From contig CANNVE010000003.1 of the NCBI GenBank assembly GCA_947525975.1, positions 1 to 64,000 of the forward strand: a stretch of 64,000 nucleotides of DNA, in the 5' to 3' direction. A model generated the notes under the pieces. That model made no database searches, had not been told where the DNA came from, and worked only from the letters and a program-made list of their open reading frames with translations. The stretch's first letter is position 1; every line of letters begins with the position of its first letter. This document shows positions 1-8,174 of the stretch, one piece after another. Origin of the DNA: an uncultured Muribaculaceae bacterium (GTDB lineage Bacteria; Bacteroidota; Bacteroidia; Bacteroidales; Muribaculaceae). Made by a program: the position numbers and the translations under genes.

Positions 1-46
1 GTCCGTGCCCTGAGCTTCAGCGAAGGTAAAGTCAGCGAAGGCAAAG
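1..46. repeat. REP-like repeat, copy 3' of the RAYT gene
   Basis: This stretch contains GAGCTTCAGCGAAGG followed by two further AGTCAGCGAAGGC units. The core CTTC-AGC-GAAG can fold into a small hairpin. Most of the stretch matches bases 1037-1080 on the other side of the transposase, so the gene is bracketed by a roughly 43-bp direct repeat. The stop codon of the transposase gene lies in the last unit. Confidence 0.65.
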
Positions 47-937
47 TCAGCGAAGGCATACCCCCCTTGCGATCGCATTCATCTTAAGGCAGGCGCTCCG
101 CCCGAAAGGCAGAGCCTCTGTCGGCGCTATGATCAGCATCCTGCCGCATGCGCAAAGCCCGAAATCCCTTCCTGCCGGCTTCTCCCTATCGGCAAAAGGC
201 CTGTCAGTGACAAGAATGAAGCGGCCGCCGAGGGCTTCGGCCTCAAGCCTTATCTGCTTTTCTCGCTTGCTTATGAACGGAGATGCCAGCACGCCCCCGT
301 TGGCGGCAGTGTGCAGCCACGCATCCCTGTTTGCTGCAAAAGCGGTATCAGAGTCAGCCCTGTGCACCACCACTTGCTCCTTGAAAGGATTGTCGAGAAG
401 CTGCATATTGCCGTAGGCAGAGCAAGCCGTGCCGTCGATGGTCAGATTGCTGCGGCGCTCAAAGAAAGACGGATTGTCGCGGCGCACGGCCAACCGGTAA
501 GGATTCTCCCTAATGTATGTGTAGATTGTGTCTAAATTTCGCCCCGGTTTCAGTATCTGGTCATTGAATCCGTGCTCAAAGATGGCGGTCATTCCGGTCA
601 GGTTGTTGACTATGCTCTTTATAATGGCTATCTTCCGGCCCAGGATTTCATCCATCTCATGCTCCACGCACAGAAGCAGATGTATGTGGTCGGGCATGAT
701 GGCGTATTGGTAAAGCCTCAGCGCCGGGTGTATGGCGCTTATTTGCCGCAAGGCAATCTTCACAGCCTCTCCAAGCTCTGTGCAAGCGATGTATGGGGCT
801 CCCGGCTGGCCCGGACGGATAGCGCTGCTGCCCGCCAATCTTCCGAAAGGCGGCATCTCCGGGCTCTTCATCAGAGTGATGTGATAGATGCACCTTGAGC
901 GGTAGTCATGCCATCGGGCCCGGTAGTTACTGCTCAT
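47..937 (-). CDS. REP-associated tyrosine transposase (RAYT, IS200-like Y1 family)
   Basis: The 296-residue product matches the HUH/Y1 transposase family that nicks and joins single-stranded DNA at REP palindromes. Visible signs are the HUH metal motif DHIHLLL (about residues 83-89) and the downstream YIRENP segment typical of the catalytic-tyrosine region. The first 20 residues (WHDYRSRCIYHITL) fit the family's N-terminal strand. The C-terminal 100 residues or so are not recognised and may be a lineage-specific extension. The ATG at 935-937 is clean. The gene stands alone between REP-like repeats, which is the usual RAYT arrangement; RAYTs are normally immobile single-copy genes that act on scattered REPs. 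It looks intact. Confidence 0.85.
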   Translation of the reverse strand: MSSNYRARWHDYRSRCIYHITLMKSPEMPPFGRLAGSSAIRPGQPGAPYIACTELGEAVKIALRQISAIHPALRLYQYAIMPDHIHLLLCVEHEMDEILGRKIAIIKSIVNNLTGMTAIFEHGFNDQILKPGRNLDTIYTYIRENPYRLAVRRDNPSFFERRSNLTIDGTACSAYGNMQLLDNPFKEQVVVHRADSDTAFAANRDAWLHTAANGGVLASPFISKREKQIRLEAEALGGRFILVTDRPFADREKPAGRDFGLCACGRMLIIAPTEALPFGRSACLKMNAIARGVCLR

Positions 938-960
938 GGAAGTGAAGATTTAGGAAAAAG

Positions 961-978
961 CCTCGCTGAAGCTCGGCT
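961..978. repeat. REP-like repeat, inverted copy 5' of the RAYT gene
   Basis: GCCTCGCTGAAGCTCGGC is the reverse complement of the GAGCTTCAGCGA(A)GGC unit found elsewhere around the transposase. It lies about 25 bases upstream of the transposase start codon. An inverted copy combined with direct copies recalls the paired REP units (BIME-like) recognised by RAYT enzymes. Confidence 0.55.
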
Positions 979-1036
979 CTGTAACAAAAAATAATTATAG
1001 ATAAATTGGGAAGGAAGGCTTCAGCCGCTTTTTTTT

Positions 1037-1080
1037 GTCTGTGGCCTGAGCTTCAGTGAAGGCAAAGCTTCAGCGAAGGC
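1037..1080. repeat. REP-like repeat, direct copy upstream of the RAYT gene
   Basis: This segment carries two CTTCAG(C/T)GAAGGC units in tandem and aligns with bases 1-42 with few mismatches. It lies between the transposase and the end of comM, so on the minus strand its small hairpins may also help end comM transcription. A T-run (1029-1036) sits just before it. Confidence 0.6.
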
Positions 1081-1082
1081 AT

Positions 1083-2630
1083 TTAATGCACCTTGCCCCA
1101 GCTGCTGCGGTCGAGATTGCGGTAGCTGGCTGCCTCGCGCACGTGGGCCGGCTTCACCTCCGGGCTGCCGTCGAGATCGGCTATCGTGCGCGCCACCTTC
1201 AGGATGCGGTCGTAGGCGCGGGCGCTCATGTCATGCTTTATCATCAGCGTTTCGAGTATCTTGCGGCTTTCATCGTCGAGCTTCACCCATTTTTTCAGCA
1301 GGCGGCTGCTCATCTGCGCGTTGCAGTGCACGCCAGGCTCATCGCGGAAGCGGCTTTCCTGTATGGCGCGGGCTTTGATCACGCGCTGCCGTATTGACTC
1401 GCTCCGCTCGCCTGATCCCCGCTCAGAGAGCTTCTCAAACGGCACGGGCAGTATCTCGCACTGTATGTCGATGCGGTCAAGCAAAGGCCCTGATATGCGG
1501 TTGAGGTATTTGGCCACGGCGCCCGCAGAGCATGTGCAGGCTTTTGTGGGATGGTTGTAGTATCCGCACGGACAGGGATTCATCGAGGCCACAAGCATGA
1601 ATCCCGCCGGATAGTCAACATTGTATTTGGCTCTGGATATGGTGATGGTGCGGTCTTCGAGCGGCTGACGGAGCACTTCGAGCACACCGCGCGAAAATTC
1701 CGGAAATTCGTCGAGGAAGAGGATGCCGTTGTGTGCCAGGGATATTTCGCCCGGCCTGGGGTTGTTGCCTCCGCCAACGAGAGCCACCGGCGAAATCGTG
1801 TGGTGAGGCGAGCGGAACGGACGCGCCGCCATCAGCGAAGTGCCTCGCCGCAGCGCTCCGGCCACGGAGTGTATCTTTGTGGTCTCCAATGCCTCGCGCA
1901 GCGTGAGCGGAGGCATTATCGAAGGAAGGCGCTTGGCCATCATCGACTTGCCTGACCCGGGAGGACCCACGAGCAGTATGTTGTGGCCGCCGGCGCATGC
2001 CACCTCAAAAGCCCTCTTCACGTTTTCCTGGCCGCAGACATCGCTGAAATCGTCTTCAAACCGGGTGCTTGCCCGCGCGAACTCCTCGCGCGTGTTGACC
2101 GTGGTGGGCTCTATCTCCTCATTTCCGGCAAGGAACTCCACCACCTGGCGCAGATTGTCGGCGCCGTAGACCTCAAGATTATTGACGGTGGCAGCCTCCA
2201 CCGCATTGGCCTTGGGCAATATCATTCCCTTGAATCCCATCTCGCGGGCCTTTATGGCCATGGGCAGCACACCCCTCACGGGCAAAAGGCTGCCATCGAG
2301 CGAAAGCTCGCCCATGATCATGTAGGTGCCCTGCTCGGGTACAGGACGCAGCAGCTCGGCGCCTGCGAGGATGCCGATGGCTATTGGCAGGTCATAGGCC
2401 GCGCCCTCCTTGCGCACATCGGCGGGGGCGAGATTGACTATCGTGGAGCGGTGCGGAAATATGTATCCGCTCTGCTTTATGGCCGAGCGCACGCGCTCGA
2501 GGCTCTCCTTGACGGCTGTGTCTGGCAGGCCCACCATGGTGAAGGAAGCGCCGATGTCGACCGACACCTCGATTGTGATGACGATAGCGTCGATGCCCTG
2601 CACGGCCGCACCTTCGATCTTGACGAGCAT
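1083..2630 (-). CDS. comM: YifB/ComM family Mg-chelatase-like AAA+ ATPase
   Basis: ComM-type helicases promote branch migration when single-stranded DNA is integrated during natural transformation; many non-competent bacteria also keep one. The product has 515 residues. An N-terminal Lon-like fold begins MLVKIEGAAVQGIDA, followed by a Walker A motif (GPPGSGKS), the ILFLDEFPEF Walker B region, a Cys-rich insert (CPCGYYNHPTKACTC) and a C-terminal lid. An upstream in-frame extension of 31 residues is possible, but a strong promoter at 2660-2690 lies inside it, so the ATG at 2630 is the likely start. It is transcribed alone, divergently from tRNA-Met. Confidence 0.92.
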   Translation of the reverse strand: MLVKIEGAAVQGIDAIVITIEVSVDIGASFTMVGLPDTAVKESLERVRSAIKQSGYIFPHRSTIVNLAPADVRKEGAAYDLPIAIGILAGAELLRPVPEQGTYMIMGELSLDGSLLPVRGVLPMAIKAREMGFKGMILPKANAVEAATVNNLEVYGADNLRQVVEFLAGNEEIEPTTVNTREEFARASTRFEDDFSDVCGQENVKRAFEVACAGGHNILLVGPPGSGKSMMAKRLPSIMPPLTLREALETTKIHSVAGALRRGTSLMAARPFRSPHHTISPVALVGGGNNPRPGEISLAHNGILFLDEFPEFSRGVLEVLRQPLEDRTITISRAKYNVDYPAGFMLVASMNPCPCGYYNHPTKACTCSAGAVAKYLNRISGPLLDRIDIQCEILPVPFEKLSERGSGERSESIRQRVIKARAIQESRFRDEPGVHCNAQMSSRLLKKWVKLDDESRKILETLMIKHDMSARAYDRILKVARTIADLDGSPEVKPAHVREAASYRNLDRSSWGKVH

Positions 2631-2659
2631 AATTATCCGATTTAATGTGGCTAATACCA

Positions 2660-2690
2660 CAAAATTAGGCAAAATAAGCAAGAAAACAAA
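2660..2690 (-). promoter_or_regulatory. comM promoter (TTTG-N19-TAATTTTG)
   Basis: On the minus strand TTTG (2690-2687) is followed after 19 bases by TAATTTTG (2667-2660), matching the Bacteroidota -33/-7 consensus. Predicted transcription start is near 2656, giving a leader of about 26 bases before the ATG at 2630. Confidence 0.8.
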
Positions 2691-2706
2691 GAATTCTTTG
2701 AAAAAA

Positions 2707-2738
2707 TTTGGAAGTTTCGACAATTCTCGCTAACTTTG
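2707..2738 (+). promoter_or_regulatory. tRNA-Met promoter (TTTG-N20-TAACTTTG)
   Basis: TTTG (2707-2710) and TAACTTTG (2731-2738) are separated by 20 bases, and the tRNA begins 11 bases after the -7 box. It is divergent from and adjacent to the comM promoter. Confidence 0.85.
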
Positions 2739-2748
2739 CACTCGCAAT

Positions 2749-2822
2749 GGCGGGATAGCTCAGTTGGTTAGAGCGTCGGATTCATAACCCGGAGGTCCCG
2801 AGTTCAATTCTCGGTCCCGCTA
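2749..2822 (+). tRNA. tRNA-Met (CAT), elongator type
   Basis: A full 74-base cloverleaf can be drawn. The acceptor stem is GGCGGGA/TCCCGCT with a G1-U72 wobble and discriminator A. The D-arm is GCTC...GAGC, the anticodon loop TTCATAA, and the T-arm CCGAG-TTCAATT-CTCGG. The anticodon stem lacks the three consecutive G-C pairs of initiator tRNA, so this is the elongator form; a lysidine-modified tRNA-Ile2 cannot be excluded from sequence alone. Pair 31-39 is A-C, a mismatch next to the loop. No CCA is encoded. Confidence 0.9.
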
Positions 2823-2824
2823 CG

Positions 2825-2853
2825 AAGGAGAGCCCAACGGCCCTCCTTTTTTT
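2825..2853 (+). terminator. Intrinsic terminator of tRNA-Met
   Basis: AAGGAG...CTCCTT arms with an inner GCC/GGC pairing around a CAAC loop are followed by a run of T. It begins three bases after the tRNA and is oriented to stop its transcription. Confidence 0.85.
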
Positions 2854-2863
2854 ATATGCGCAT

Positions 2864-2908
2864 AATAACGGTCCAGGCGGCCTCATTGAGGCCGCCTGGA
2901 CCGTTATT
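2864..2908. terminator. 45-base perfect palindrome, probable terminator of the barrel gene
   Basis: The two 22-base arms (2864-2885 and 2887-2908) are exact reverse complements around one central base. It lies 14 bases past the stop codon of the minus-strand gene ending at 2923 and just behind the tRNA terminator. The outer AATAAC/GTTATT ends are A/T-rich, as in a two-way terminator. Confidence 0.7.
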
Positions 2909-2922
2909 TGTGGTGTTGGGGG

Positions 2923-3447
2923 TCAGAAGCGGTATGCGATGCCGAAGGCGATGGGGAGCTTCGACCAGTCGTCGACGTATTGGTACTTAACCTCGAAGCT
3001 GCCTACGAGATTGCGAGTAAGTTCGTATTCAAAGCCAAGACCTGCGTTGAAGAGGAATCTGCCCTCTGAATTGTCGCTGTGAAATTCAACTCCGTCGATA
3101 TCAATGTCGATGTCTCCGCCGTCATAGTTGAGGTGCGCGTAGCCGAGGCCTACGATGGGATACATATTGAATCGGGGCGCTACCTTGAACATGTAGTGGG
3201 CGTTGGCGATCAGGTCAAACTGGCTCATGCCCTTATTCTTGGTTATGTAGTCGATGTCGCCTTCCAGACGGATCTTGTCGGTGAGGGTGTACTGGAATTT
3301 GCCGCCGAAGCCGAAATTGGTCGATGAATAATGGCTTTCAAGCGAAGGGACAGCCATCAGGGTGAAGCCGGCTGCCATCTGGCCTCTTTGAGCGTAAGCG
3401 CCTATCGCCATGATAGCGACGAAGAGCAGGGTAAAGATTTTCTTCAT
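2923..3447 (-). CDS. Small outer-membrane beta-barrel protein
   Basis: The 174-residue protein starts with a Sec signal peptide (MKKIFTLLFVAIMAIGAYAQ). The rest has alternating-residue strands (GKFQYTLTDKIRLEGDIDY, RFLFNAGLGFEYELT, SFEVKYQYVDD) and ends in an aromatic residue (AYRF), as expected for an eight-stranded porin-like barrel (OmpW/OMP_b-brl type). The acidic stretch DIDIDIDGVEFHSDN is probably an outer loop. The role is unknown: structural, adhesive or a small channel. Its 5' leader contains a short hairpin, GCGCCT/AGGCGC (3489-3505). It is monocistronic by position. Confidence 0.75.
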   Translation of the reverse strand: MKKIFTLLFVAIMAIGAYAQRGQMAAGFTLMAVPSLESHYSSTNFGFGGKFQYTLTDKIRLEGDIDYITKNKGMSQFDLIANAHYMFKVAPRFNMYPIVGLGYAHLNYDGGDIDIDIDGVEFHSDNSEGRFLFNAGLGFEYELTRNLVGSFEVKYQYVDDWSKLPIAFGIAYRF

Positions 3448-3597
3448 TTTGCTTTGATTTTTTGTTTGGTTTTACACTGAAACGTTGAGCGCCTTTTGCA
3501 GGCGCGTTCATGTAAGAAACAAAGGCTGTGGGCAAAATGTTCAGCTCCGCTTGGCAAAAATGTCAGACCGGGCCTTGGAATGCCGGTGGGCAGGCTT

Positions 3598-4608
3598 TCA
3601 GAAGAGGGAGTTCTGCGGGTCGCGCGCCATGTTGAGGTGGCTGTAGGCCAAAGATGTGACTTCGCGGCCGCGCGGTGTGCGCTTTATGAATCCTTCCTTG
3701 ATCAGGAACGGCTCGTAGACCTCTTCTATCGTGCCCGGATCCTCGCCAAGGGCTGTGGCTATGGTGGTGAGCCCCACCGGGCCTCCGCCAAATTTATTGA
3801 TGATGGTGGTGAGGATCTTGTTGTCGATCTCATCGAGGCCATATCGGTCTATGTTGAGCGCTTCGAGGGCGTATTTGGTGATCTTGGGCTCGATGACGCC
3901 TGTGCCCTTGACTTGCGCGAAATCGCGCACGCGTCGCAGCAGGGCGTTGGCTATGCGCGGAGTGCCGCGAGAGCGCAGCGACACCTCCATGGCTGCCTCC
4001 TCGGTGCACTGCACGCCCAGCAGGCGCGCCGACCGCAGCACTATGCGCTGCAGCACCTTGTGGTCGTAGTATTCAAGATGGCAGTTGATGCCGAATCGCG
4101 CTCTCAACGGCGATGTCAGCAAGCCGCTGCGAGTGGTGGCGCCCACAAGGGTGAATGGGCTCAGGCTCAGCTGCACCGAGCGCGCTCCGGGGCCCTTGTC
4201 GATCATGATGTCGATGCGGAAGTCCTCCATGGCCGAGTAGAGGTATTCCTCCACCACGGGGCTCAGGCGGTGGATCTCGTCGATAAACAGCACGTCGTTT
4301 TCTTCAAGCGAAGTGAGGATTCCGGCCAGGTCTCCCGGCTTGTCAAGCACAGGCCCCGAAGTGATCTTCATGCCCACGCCGAGCTCATTGGCGATGATGC
4401 CTGATAGGGTAGTCTTTCCGAGGCCGGGAGGCCCGAAAAGCAATGTATGGTCAAGGGGCTCGCCCCTTTTGCGGGCAGCCTCGACGAATATCCTCAGGTT
4501 CTCCACAATCTTGTCCTGGCCGCTGAATGCGCCGAATGCGCTCGGGCGCAGTGCTTTTTCGTATTCGCGTTCCGAAGCCGTGTTGCGTATGTCAAATTCT
4601 TCGCTCAT
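3598..4608 (-). CDS. ruvB: Holliday junction branch migration helicase RuvB
   Basis: RuvB is the hexameric AAA+ motor that drives Holliday junction migration with RuvA. The 336 residues are normal length. Walker A is GPPGLGKT (about 59-66), Walker B is VLFIDEIH (about 106-113), sensor 1 follows in [18 protein letters not shown], and a winged-helix C-terminus ends the protein ([17 protein letters not shown]). It starts 18 bases after the GT9 gene, so both are probably on one transcript. ruvA and ruvC are not in the window. Confidence 0.97.
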   Translation of the reverse strand: MSEEFDIRNTASEREYEKALRPSAFGAFSGQDKIVENLRIFVEAARKRGEPLDHTLLFGPPGLGKTTLSGIIANELGVGMKITSGPVLDKPGDLAGILTSLEENDVLFIDEIHRLSPVVEEYLYSAMEDFRIDIMIDKGPGARSVQLSLSPFTLVGATTRSGLLTSPLRARFGINCHLEYYDHKVLQRIVLRSARLLGVQCTEEAAMEVSLRSRGTPRIANALLRRVRDFAQVKGTGVIEPKITKYALEALNIDRYGLDEIDNKILTTIINKFGGGPVGLTTIATALGEDPGTIEEVYEPFLIKEGFIKRTPRGREVTSLAYSHLNMARDPQNSLF

Positions 4609-4626
4609 CAGGAGTATTGAAAAAAT

Positions 4627-5694
4627 CTACTTAAGTTTGCCGGCAATCTTCTCGTAGATGGCCTCGGGGCGTATGCCCGTGAGGCACAGCCAGTCGCCTC
4701 GGTGGCATTTCTTGTTGCCGAAGACCGAGCATGGGCGGCATGGCAGCGGCAGCTGCACCATGTCGCTTTCGCTCTGGTGCCATCCCTTGAATCCGCAGTA
4801 GAAGTGTGTGGCTCCCCACACGCTCACCGTGGGGGTGCGCGTCAGGGCTGCCAGGTGCATGTTGGCGCTGTCCATGGTCACGATCACGTCGATGTGGCTC
4901 AGCAGCGCCAGCTCGGCCTTGAAGCCATAGCGCTTGCCGGCGAGCGATGTGACGCAGGGATATTTCGCTGCCCAAGCCTCGGCCACAGCCTGCTCTTCGG
5001 CGCCGGCGCCGAAGATGAATATGCGGCAGTCGGCGCGGTCGGCCACCATGCCCACCACCGTCTCCATCATCTCCACCGGATATATCTTCCCGCGATGGGC
5101 CGCGAAAGGCGCGAATCCCACCCATTTCTGGCCCTCGGGCTTCGGTGCGCTTATGGCGGCGAAGTCAGAGGCCGGAGCCTTGCCGTCGCCGTAGAGGCCG
5201 TTGAATTTAAGGTCTATGGGGTACCCGGCCTTGAAAAATGCCTCGCGGTATCTGGCTCTTGACGATGTCAGCGGCAGCATCACCTTGCTCTCTCGGCGCG
5301 TGAGGGCGCGCTTATGGCTGCGTCCCTTGTTGATGACAGACACCTTCATGCCCCGCAGGCGGCCGAACACGCGCATCAGCTTGGTGCGCAGCACATCGTG
5401 CAGGTCTATGAGCGCCGTAGGACTATAGCGGTCGGCAAGCTCTCCTATGAGCCTGTGCATGCCCTTTATGCCCGTGTAGTCGGTCTTGATGTCTACGCCT
5501 TCGACCACGAGATTGGCCGGGGCGTTGACAAACATTTCCGTGATCTGCTTGCGCGTCACCATCACGAATCGCGTGCGCGGATAGCACAGGCAAGCGCTGT
5601 AGAGCACGGGGATGGTCATGGCCACGTCGCCAAGGGCCGAGAATCTGACCACAATGGCCGTCGCATCCCAATCGGCTGCGCTATTTCGCGCCAT
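4627..5694 (-). CDS. Glycosyltransferase family 9 (heptosyltransferase-like)
   Basis: GT9 enzymes are GT-B fold transferases that add heptose or related sugars to the lipopolysaccharide core from the cytoplasmic face. The 355-residue protein begins with the typical first strand VVRFSALGDVAMTIPVL. Later come GFAPFAAHRGKIYPVE, a nucleotide-sugar-site stretch VTMDSANMHLAALTRTPTVSVWGAT, and a terminal Cys-containing segment (LPCRPCSVFGNKKCHRG) seen in many Bacteroidota members. Its start overlaps the end of the DUF4254 gene by 14 bases, implying translational coupling. The exact sugar and acceptor are unknown. Confidence 0.88.
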   Translation of the reverse strand: MARNSAADWDATAIVVRFSALGDVAMTIPVLYSACLCYPRTRFVMVTRKQITEMFVNAPANLVVEGVDIKTDYTGIKGMHRLIGELADRYSPTALIDLHDVLRTKLMRVFGRLRGMKVSVINKGRSHKRALTRRESKVMLPLTSSRARYREAFFKAGYPIDLKFNGLYGDGKAPASDFAAISAPKPEGQKWVGFAPFAAHRGKIYPVEMMETVVGMVADRADCRIFIFGAGAEEQAVAEAWAAKYPCVTSLAGKRYGFKAELALLSHIDVIVTMDSANMHLAALTRTPTVSVWGATHFYCGFKGWHQSESDMVQLPLPCRPCSVFGNKKCHRGDWLCLTGIRPEAIYEKIAGKLK

Positions 5695-6289
5695 AGAGCA
5701 CAGGATTGGTGTCGGGGTCGTTGTACATCTTCATCTGCCTGTACACCTTCATGTATTTCCTTCCGGCCTCGATGTCGGCCAGCAGCTGGTCTATGGCCGA
5801 GATAAGGTCTTCTTTCTGCTCAAGCAGCACATCGAGCTTGGCGCGGCATTTGGCTATGTGGTCGGCGGCAGCGTCGGTGCGGCTTGTCTCAGCCTGCATG
5901 TGGTAGATCTTCAGGGCCAGGATCGACAGGCGGTCAAGGGCCCAGGCCGGGCTTTCGGTGTTGATTGTGGCGTCGGGCAGGGGAGTCACGTCGGCGTATC
6001 GGCGGCGGAAATATGTGTCTAGCTCTTCCACCATGTCGGTGCGCTCCTGATTCGAGCGGTCGATGCGGCGCTTGATGCCGAGTGCCTCCACGGGGTCGAT
6101 CTGCGGATCGCGTATGATGTCTTCGAGGTGCCATTGCACGGCGTCGATCCAGTTTTTGGCGTATAGGGTGTAGTCGATCAGAGCCGGATCATAGGGATTG
6201 TTGATCGGGGCGTCGACATGGTCGGTCTTGTGGTAGTCCTCAGTGGCGCGAGCGAATACGCTGAATGCGTTTTTTGCGAAATTGCTCAT
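5681..6289 (-). CDS. DUF4254 domain protein, partner of the GT9 enzyme
   Basis: This 202-residue, mostly helical, soluble protein matches the DUF4254 family of Bacteroidota, whose members are usually encoded beside GT9 glycosyltransferases. Recognisable parts are the region NWIDAVQWHLEDIIRDPQ and the basic IKRRIDRSNQERTDMVE helix. Function is not established; the coupling suggests help in LPS-core assembly (inference). The ATG at 6289 is preferred over a TTG two codons upstream. Confidence 0.75.
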   Translation of the reverse strand: MSNFAKNAFSVFARATEDYHKTDHVDAPINNPYDPALIDYTLYAKNWIDAVQWHLEDIIRDPQIDPVEALGIKRRIDRSNQERTDMVEELDTYFRRRYADVTPLPDATINTESPAWALDRLSILALKIYHMQAETSRTDAAADHIAKCRAKLDVLLEQKEDLISAIDQLLADIEAGRKYMKVYRQMKMYNDPDTNPVLYGAK

Positions 6290-6344
6290 ATTCAAAATAT
6301 TGGTTTTGGTGGCTTTGTGAGCCGTTATGTTTTAAGGAGCGGGG

Positions 6345-7070
6345 TCAATCATCAGAGGCCAGAGCCTTGATTTTGCTTGAGATGTAGGGTGTCGATTTCA
6401 CCTCGTCGGCGCGTCGGAAATATTCCAGGGCCTGACGGCGCCTGCCTTCGAGGTCGGCAATGTTGGCAAGGCAGAGCAGGGCGTCGAAGCATCGCGGATC
6501 TATGTCGAGAATCCTGCGCCAGCAGTCGCAGGCGGCGGCTGTCTGGCCGGTGAGCATGTATCCGTCGGCGAGGGTGAGCATGAATCCGATGTTGCGAGGC
6601 GCGCCTTTCAGCATCTTTTGCGCGTAGGCCACCATCTGCGGGCCGTTGCGGCGCGATGCGTAATAGCGCAGCAGGTATGCGTCGAGCGGGCGCTCCATCC
6701 ATTTGTTCTCGCGCGCCGCCTGCAGCATGAAGCGCTCATACATCATGCCTCGGCCCACGGCGTATGACTGCCTCTGCACGTCGGTGAGCACCGAATCGAG
6801 CGGCACGCCGTAGCGCATGGCCTTCTCCAGCAGTTCCATGGGCCTCACAGAGTCTCCGAGCATCTCGTAGGCCACGATTCCGCGCCCGTAAGGCTCGGCC
6901 AGCTCAGGCCGCTCCGAGATCATCAGATTGCACATCGCAGCCGCGCTTCCCCATTCTTTGTATTGGAAAAAGCGGTCGGCCTTGACTTTGGCGTTGTCGT
7001 ATTTCGATTGGGCCGCAGCCCCCGATGCGCACGCCAAAAAGATAATCACTATGAGCAACAATCGATGCAT
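6345..7070 (-). CDS. Secreted tetratricopeptide-repeat protein
   Basis: The 241-residue protein has a signal peptide (MHRLLLIVIIFLACASGAAAQ) followed by helical repeats. The clearest TPR unit is near the C-terminus (CFDALLCLANIADLEGRRR then QALEYFRRADE), and another is GFMLTLADGYMLTGQTAAA. It is probably periplasmic and a protein-binding scaffold; no enzymatic residues are seen. A TTG two codons upstream is also in frame, but the ATG gives a normal signal peptide and sits about 24 bases after the predicted transcription start. Confidence 0.7.
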   Translation of the reverse strand: MHRLLLIVIIFLACASGAAAQSKYDNAKVKADRFFQYKEWGSAAAMCNLMISERPELAEPYGRGIVAYEMLGDSVRPMELLEKAMRYGVPLDSVLTDVQRQSYAVGRGMMYERFMLQAARENKWMERPLDAYLLRYYASRRNGPQMVAYAQKMLKGAPRNIGFMLTLADGYMLTGQTAAACDCWRRILDIDPRCFDALLCLANIADLEGRRRQALEYFRRADEVKSTPYISSKIKALASDD

Positions 7071-7097
7071 GGTCAATAGATTCGGATGTCTCTACCG

Positions 7098-7105
7098 CAA
7101 AGGTA
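7098..7105 (-). promoter_or_regulatory. -7 box (TACCTTTG) for the TPR gene
   Basis: The minus-strand TACCTTTG matches TAnnTTTG and lies 27 bases upstream of the start codon at 7070. No good -33 TTTG is seen at the usual distance. Confidence 0.55.
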
Positions 7106-7151
7106 ATAAATAATTTTGGATTTCCTAATATAATCATCTGTCATTCCTGGC

Positions 7152-8174
7152 TCACCCTTGCGCGTCGATGAAGGGCTTGAGCAGGGCGTTGAGTTGGTCG
7201 GCCTCTACGAGGAAGCCGTCGTGGCCGAATGGCGAGTCGATCTCGGCGTATCGGGCGGCGGGTATCATCGATGCGAGGCGGCGCATCTCTTCGGGGGTGA
7301 AGATTATGTCGGTGGTGAGGCCGATGACCAGGGTGGGGCAGGCTATGGCCGAAAGGGCGGCTTCGAGGCCTCCGCGGCCGCGGCCTGCGTGGTGAGTGTC
7401 AAACGATTGCAGGATGGCCATATAGCTGTAGGCGTCAAACCGGCCTACGAGTTTCTTGCCCTGATAGCGCTGATATGTGCAGGCGCGGTGGTCGGGCGCG
7501 AGGTAGTCTTCGGCCTGCGGGTCTTGCTGGGTGATGTTGTAACCCTTTCCGCCTCGGTAGGTGAGCAGCCCGATGGCTCTGGCGGCTGCAAGGCCTTTGG
7601 CGCCGCCTCCGGGGCGGTCTTCGGCGTATGTGGGGTCGCTCAGGATGGCCATGCGCTGGGTCTCGTCGATGGCTATGGTCCATGGCGATGCGTATGCGTC
7701 AGTGGCTATAAGCGCCAGGCGCTCTATGCGCTGGGGCTGCATCACGGCCCACTCCACAGCCTGGAATCCGCCCACCGAGCTGCCTACGAGGGCGTGGATG
7801 CGGCCTATGCCGAGAGCGTCGGCGAGGATGATGTGCGCCCTCACGATGTCGCGCATCGTGTATTTGGGGAATTTGCTGTAGTATGGCTTCCCGGTGGCCG
7901 GATTCTCGCTCATCGGGCCGGTGGTGCCGTAGCATGATCCTATGATGTTGGCGCAGACGATGAAGTATCTCGCAGGGTCGAGAAATCTGCCTTCGGCCAC
8001 TGTGCCGGGCCACCAGTCGGCCACGTCGCTGTTGGCCGTGAGCGCATGGCACACCCACACCACATTGTCCTTGGCGTCGTTGAGAGTGCCGAAGGTGTGG
8101 TAGGCAATTTCGAGCCGGGGCAGCGATCCGCCCATTTCCAGCTCGAATGGCTCGGGATGCAGGTAATGTTTCAT
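7152..8174 (-). CDS. metX: Homoserine O-acetyltransferase (MetX-like)
   Basis: MetX acetylates (or succinylates) L-homoserine with the acyl-CoA, the first committed step of methionine synthesis. The 340-residue alpha/beta-hydrolase shows the oxyanion region NVVWVCHALTANSD, the family stretch ANIIGSCYGTTGP, the nucleophile elbow GSSVGG (Ser about 133), an Asp in GLTTDIIFTPEE and the His in GHDGFLVE. Its start codon directly abuts the sufS stop codon, so it is the last gene of the suf operon. Acyl-donor preference cannot be read from sequence here. No metY or other methionine gene is nearby. Confidence 0.92.
   Translation of the reverse strand: MKHYLHPEPFELEMGGSLPRLEIAYHTFGTLNDAKDNVVWVCHALTANSDVADWWPGTVAEGRFLDPARYFIVCANIIGSCYGTTGPMSENPATGKPYYSKFPKYTMRDIVRAHIILADALGIGRIHALVGSSVGGFQAVEWAVMQPQRIERLALIATDAYASPWTIAIDETQRMAILSDPTYAEDRPGGGAKGLAAARAIGLLTYRGGKGYNITQQDPQAEDYLAPDHRACTYQRYQGKKLVGRFDAYSYMAILQSFDTHHAGRGRGGLEAALSAIACPTLVIGLTTDIIFTPEEMRRLASMIPAARYAEIDSPFGHDGFLVEADQLNALLKPFIDAQG

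Noticed and set aside
2631-2723. 31-residue N-terminal extension of ComM.
   Set aside because: The frame contains the comM promoter; family members begin at MLVKIEG.
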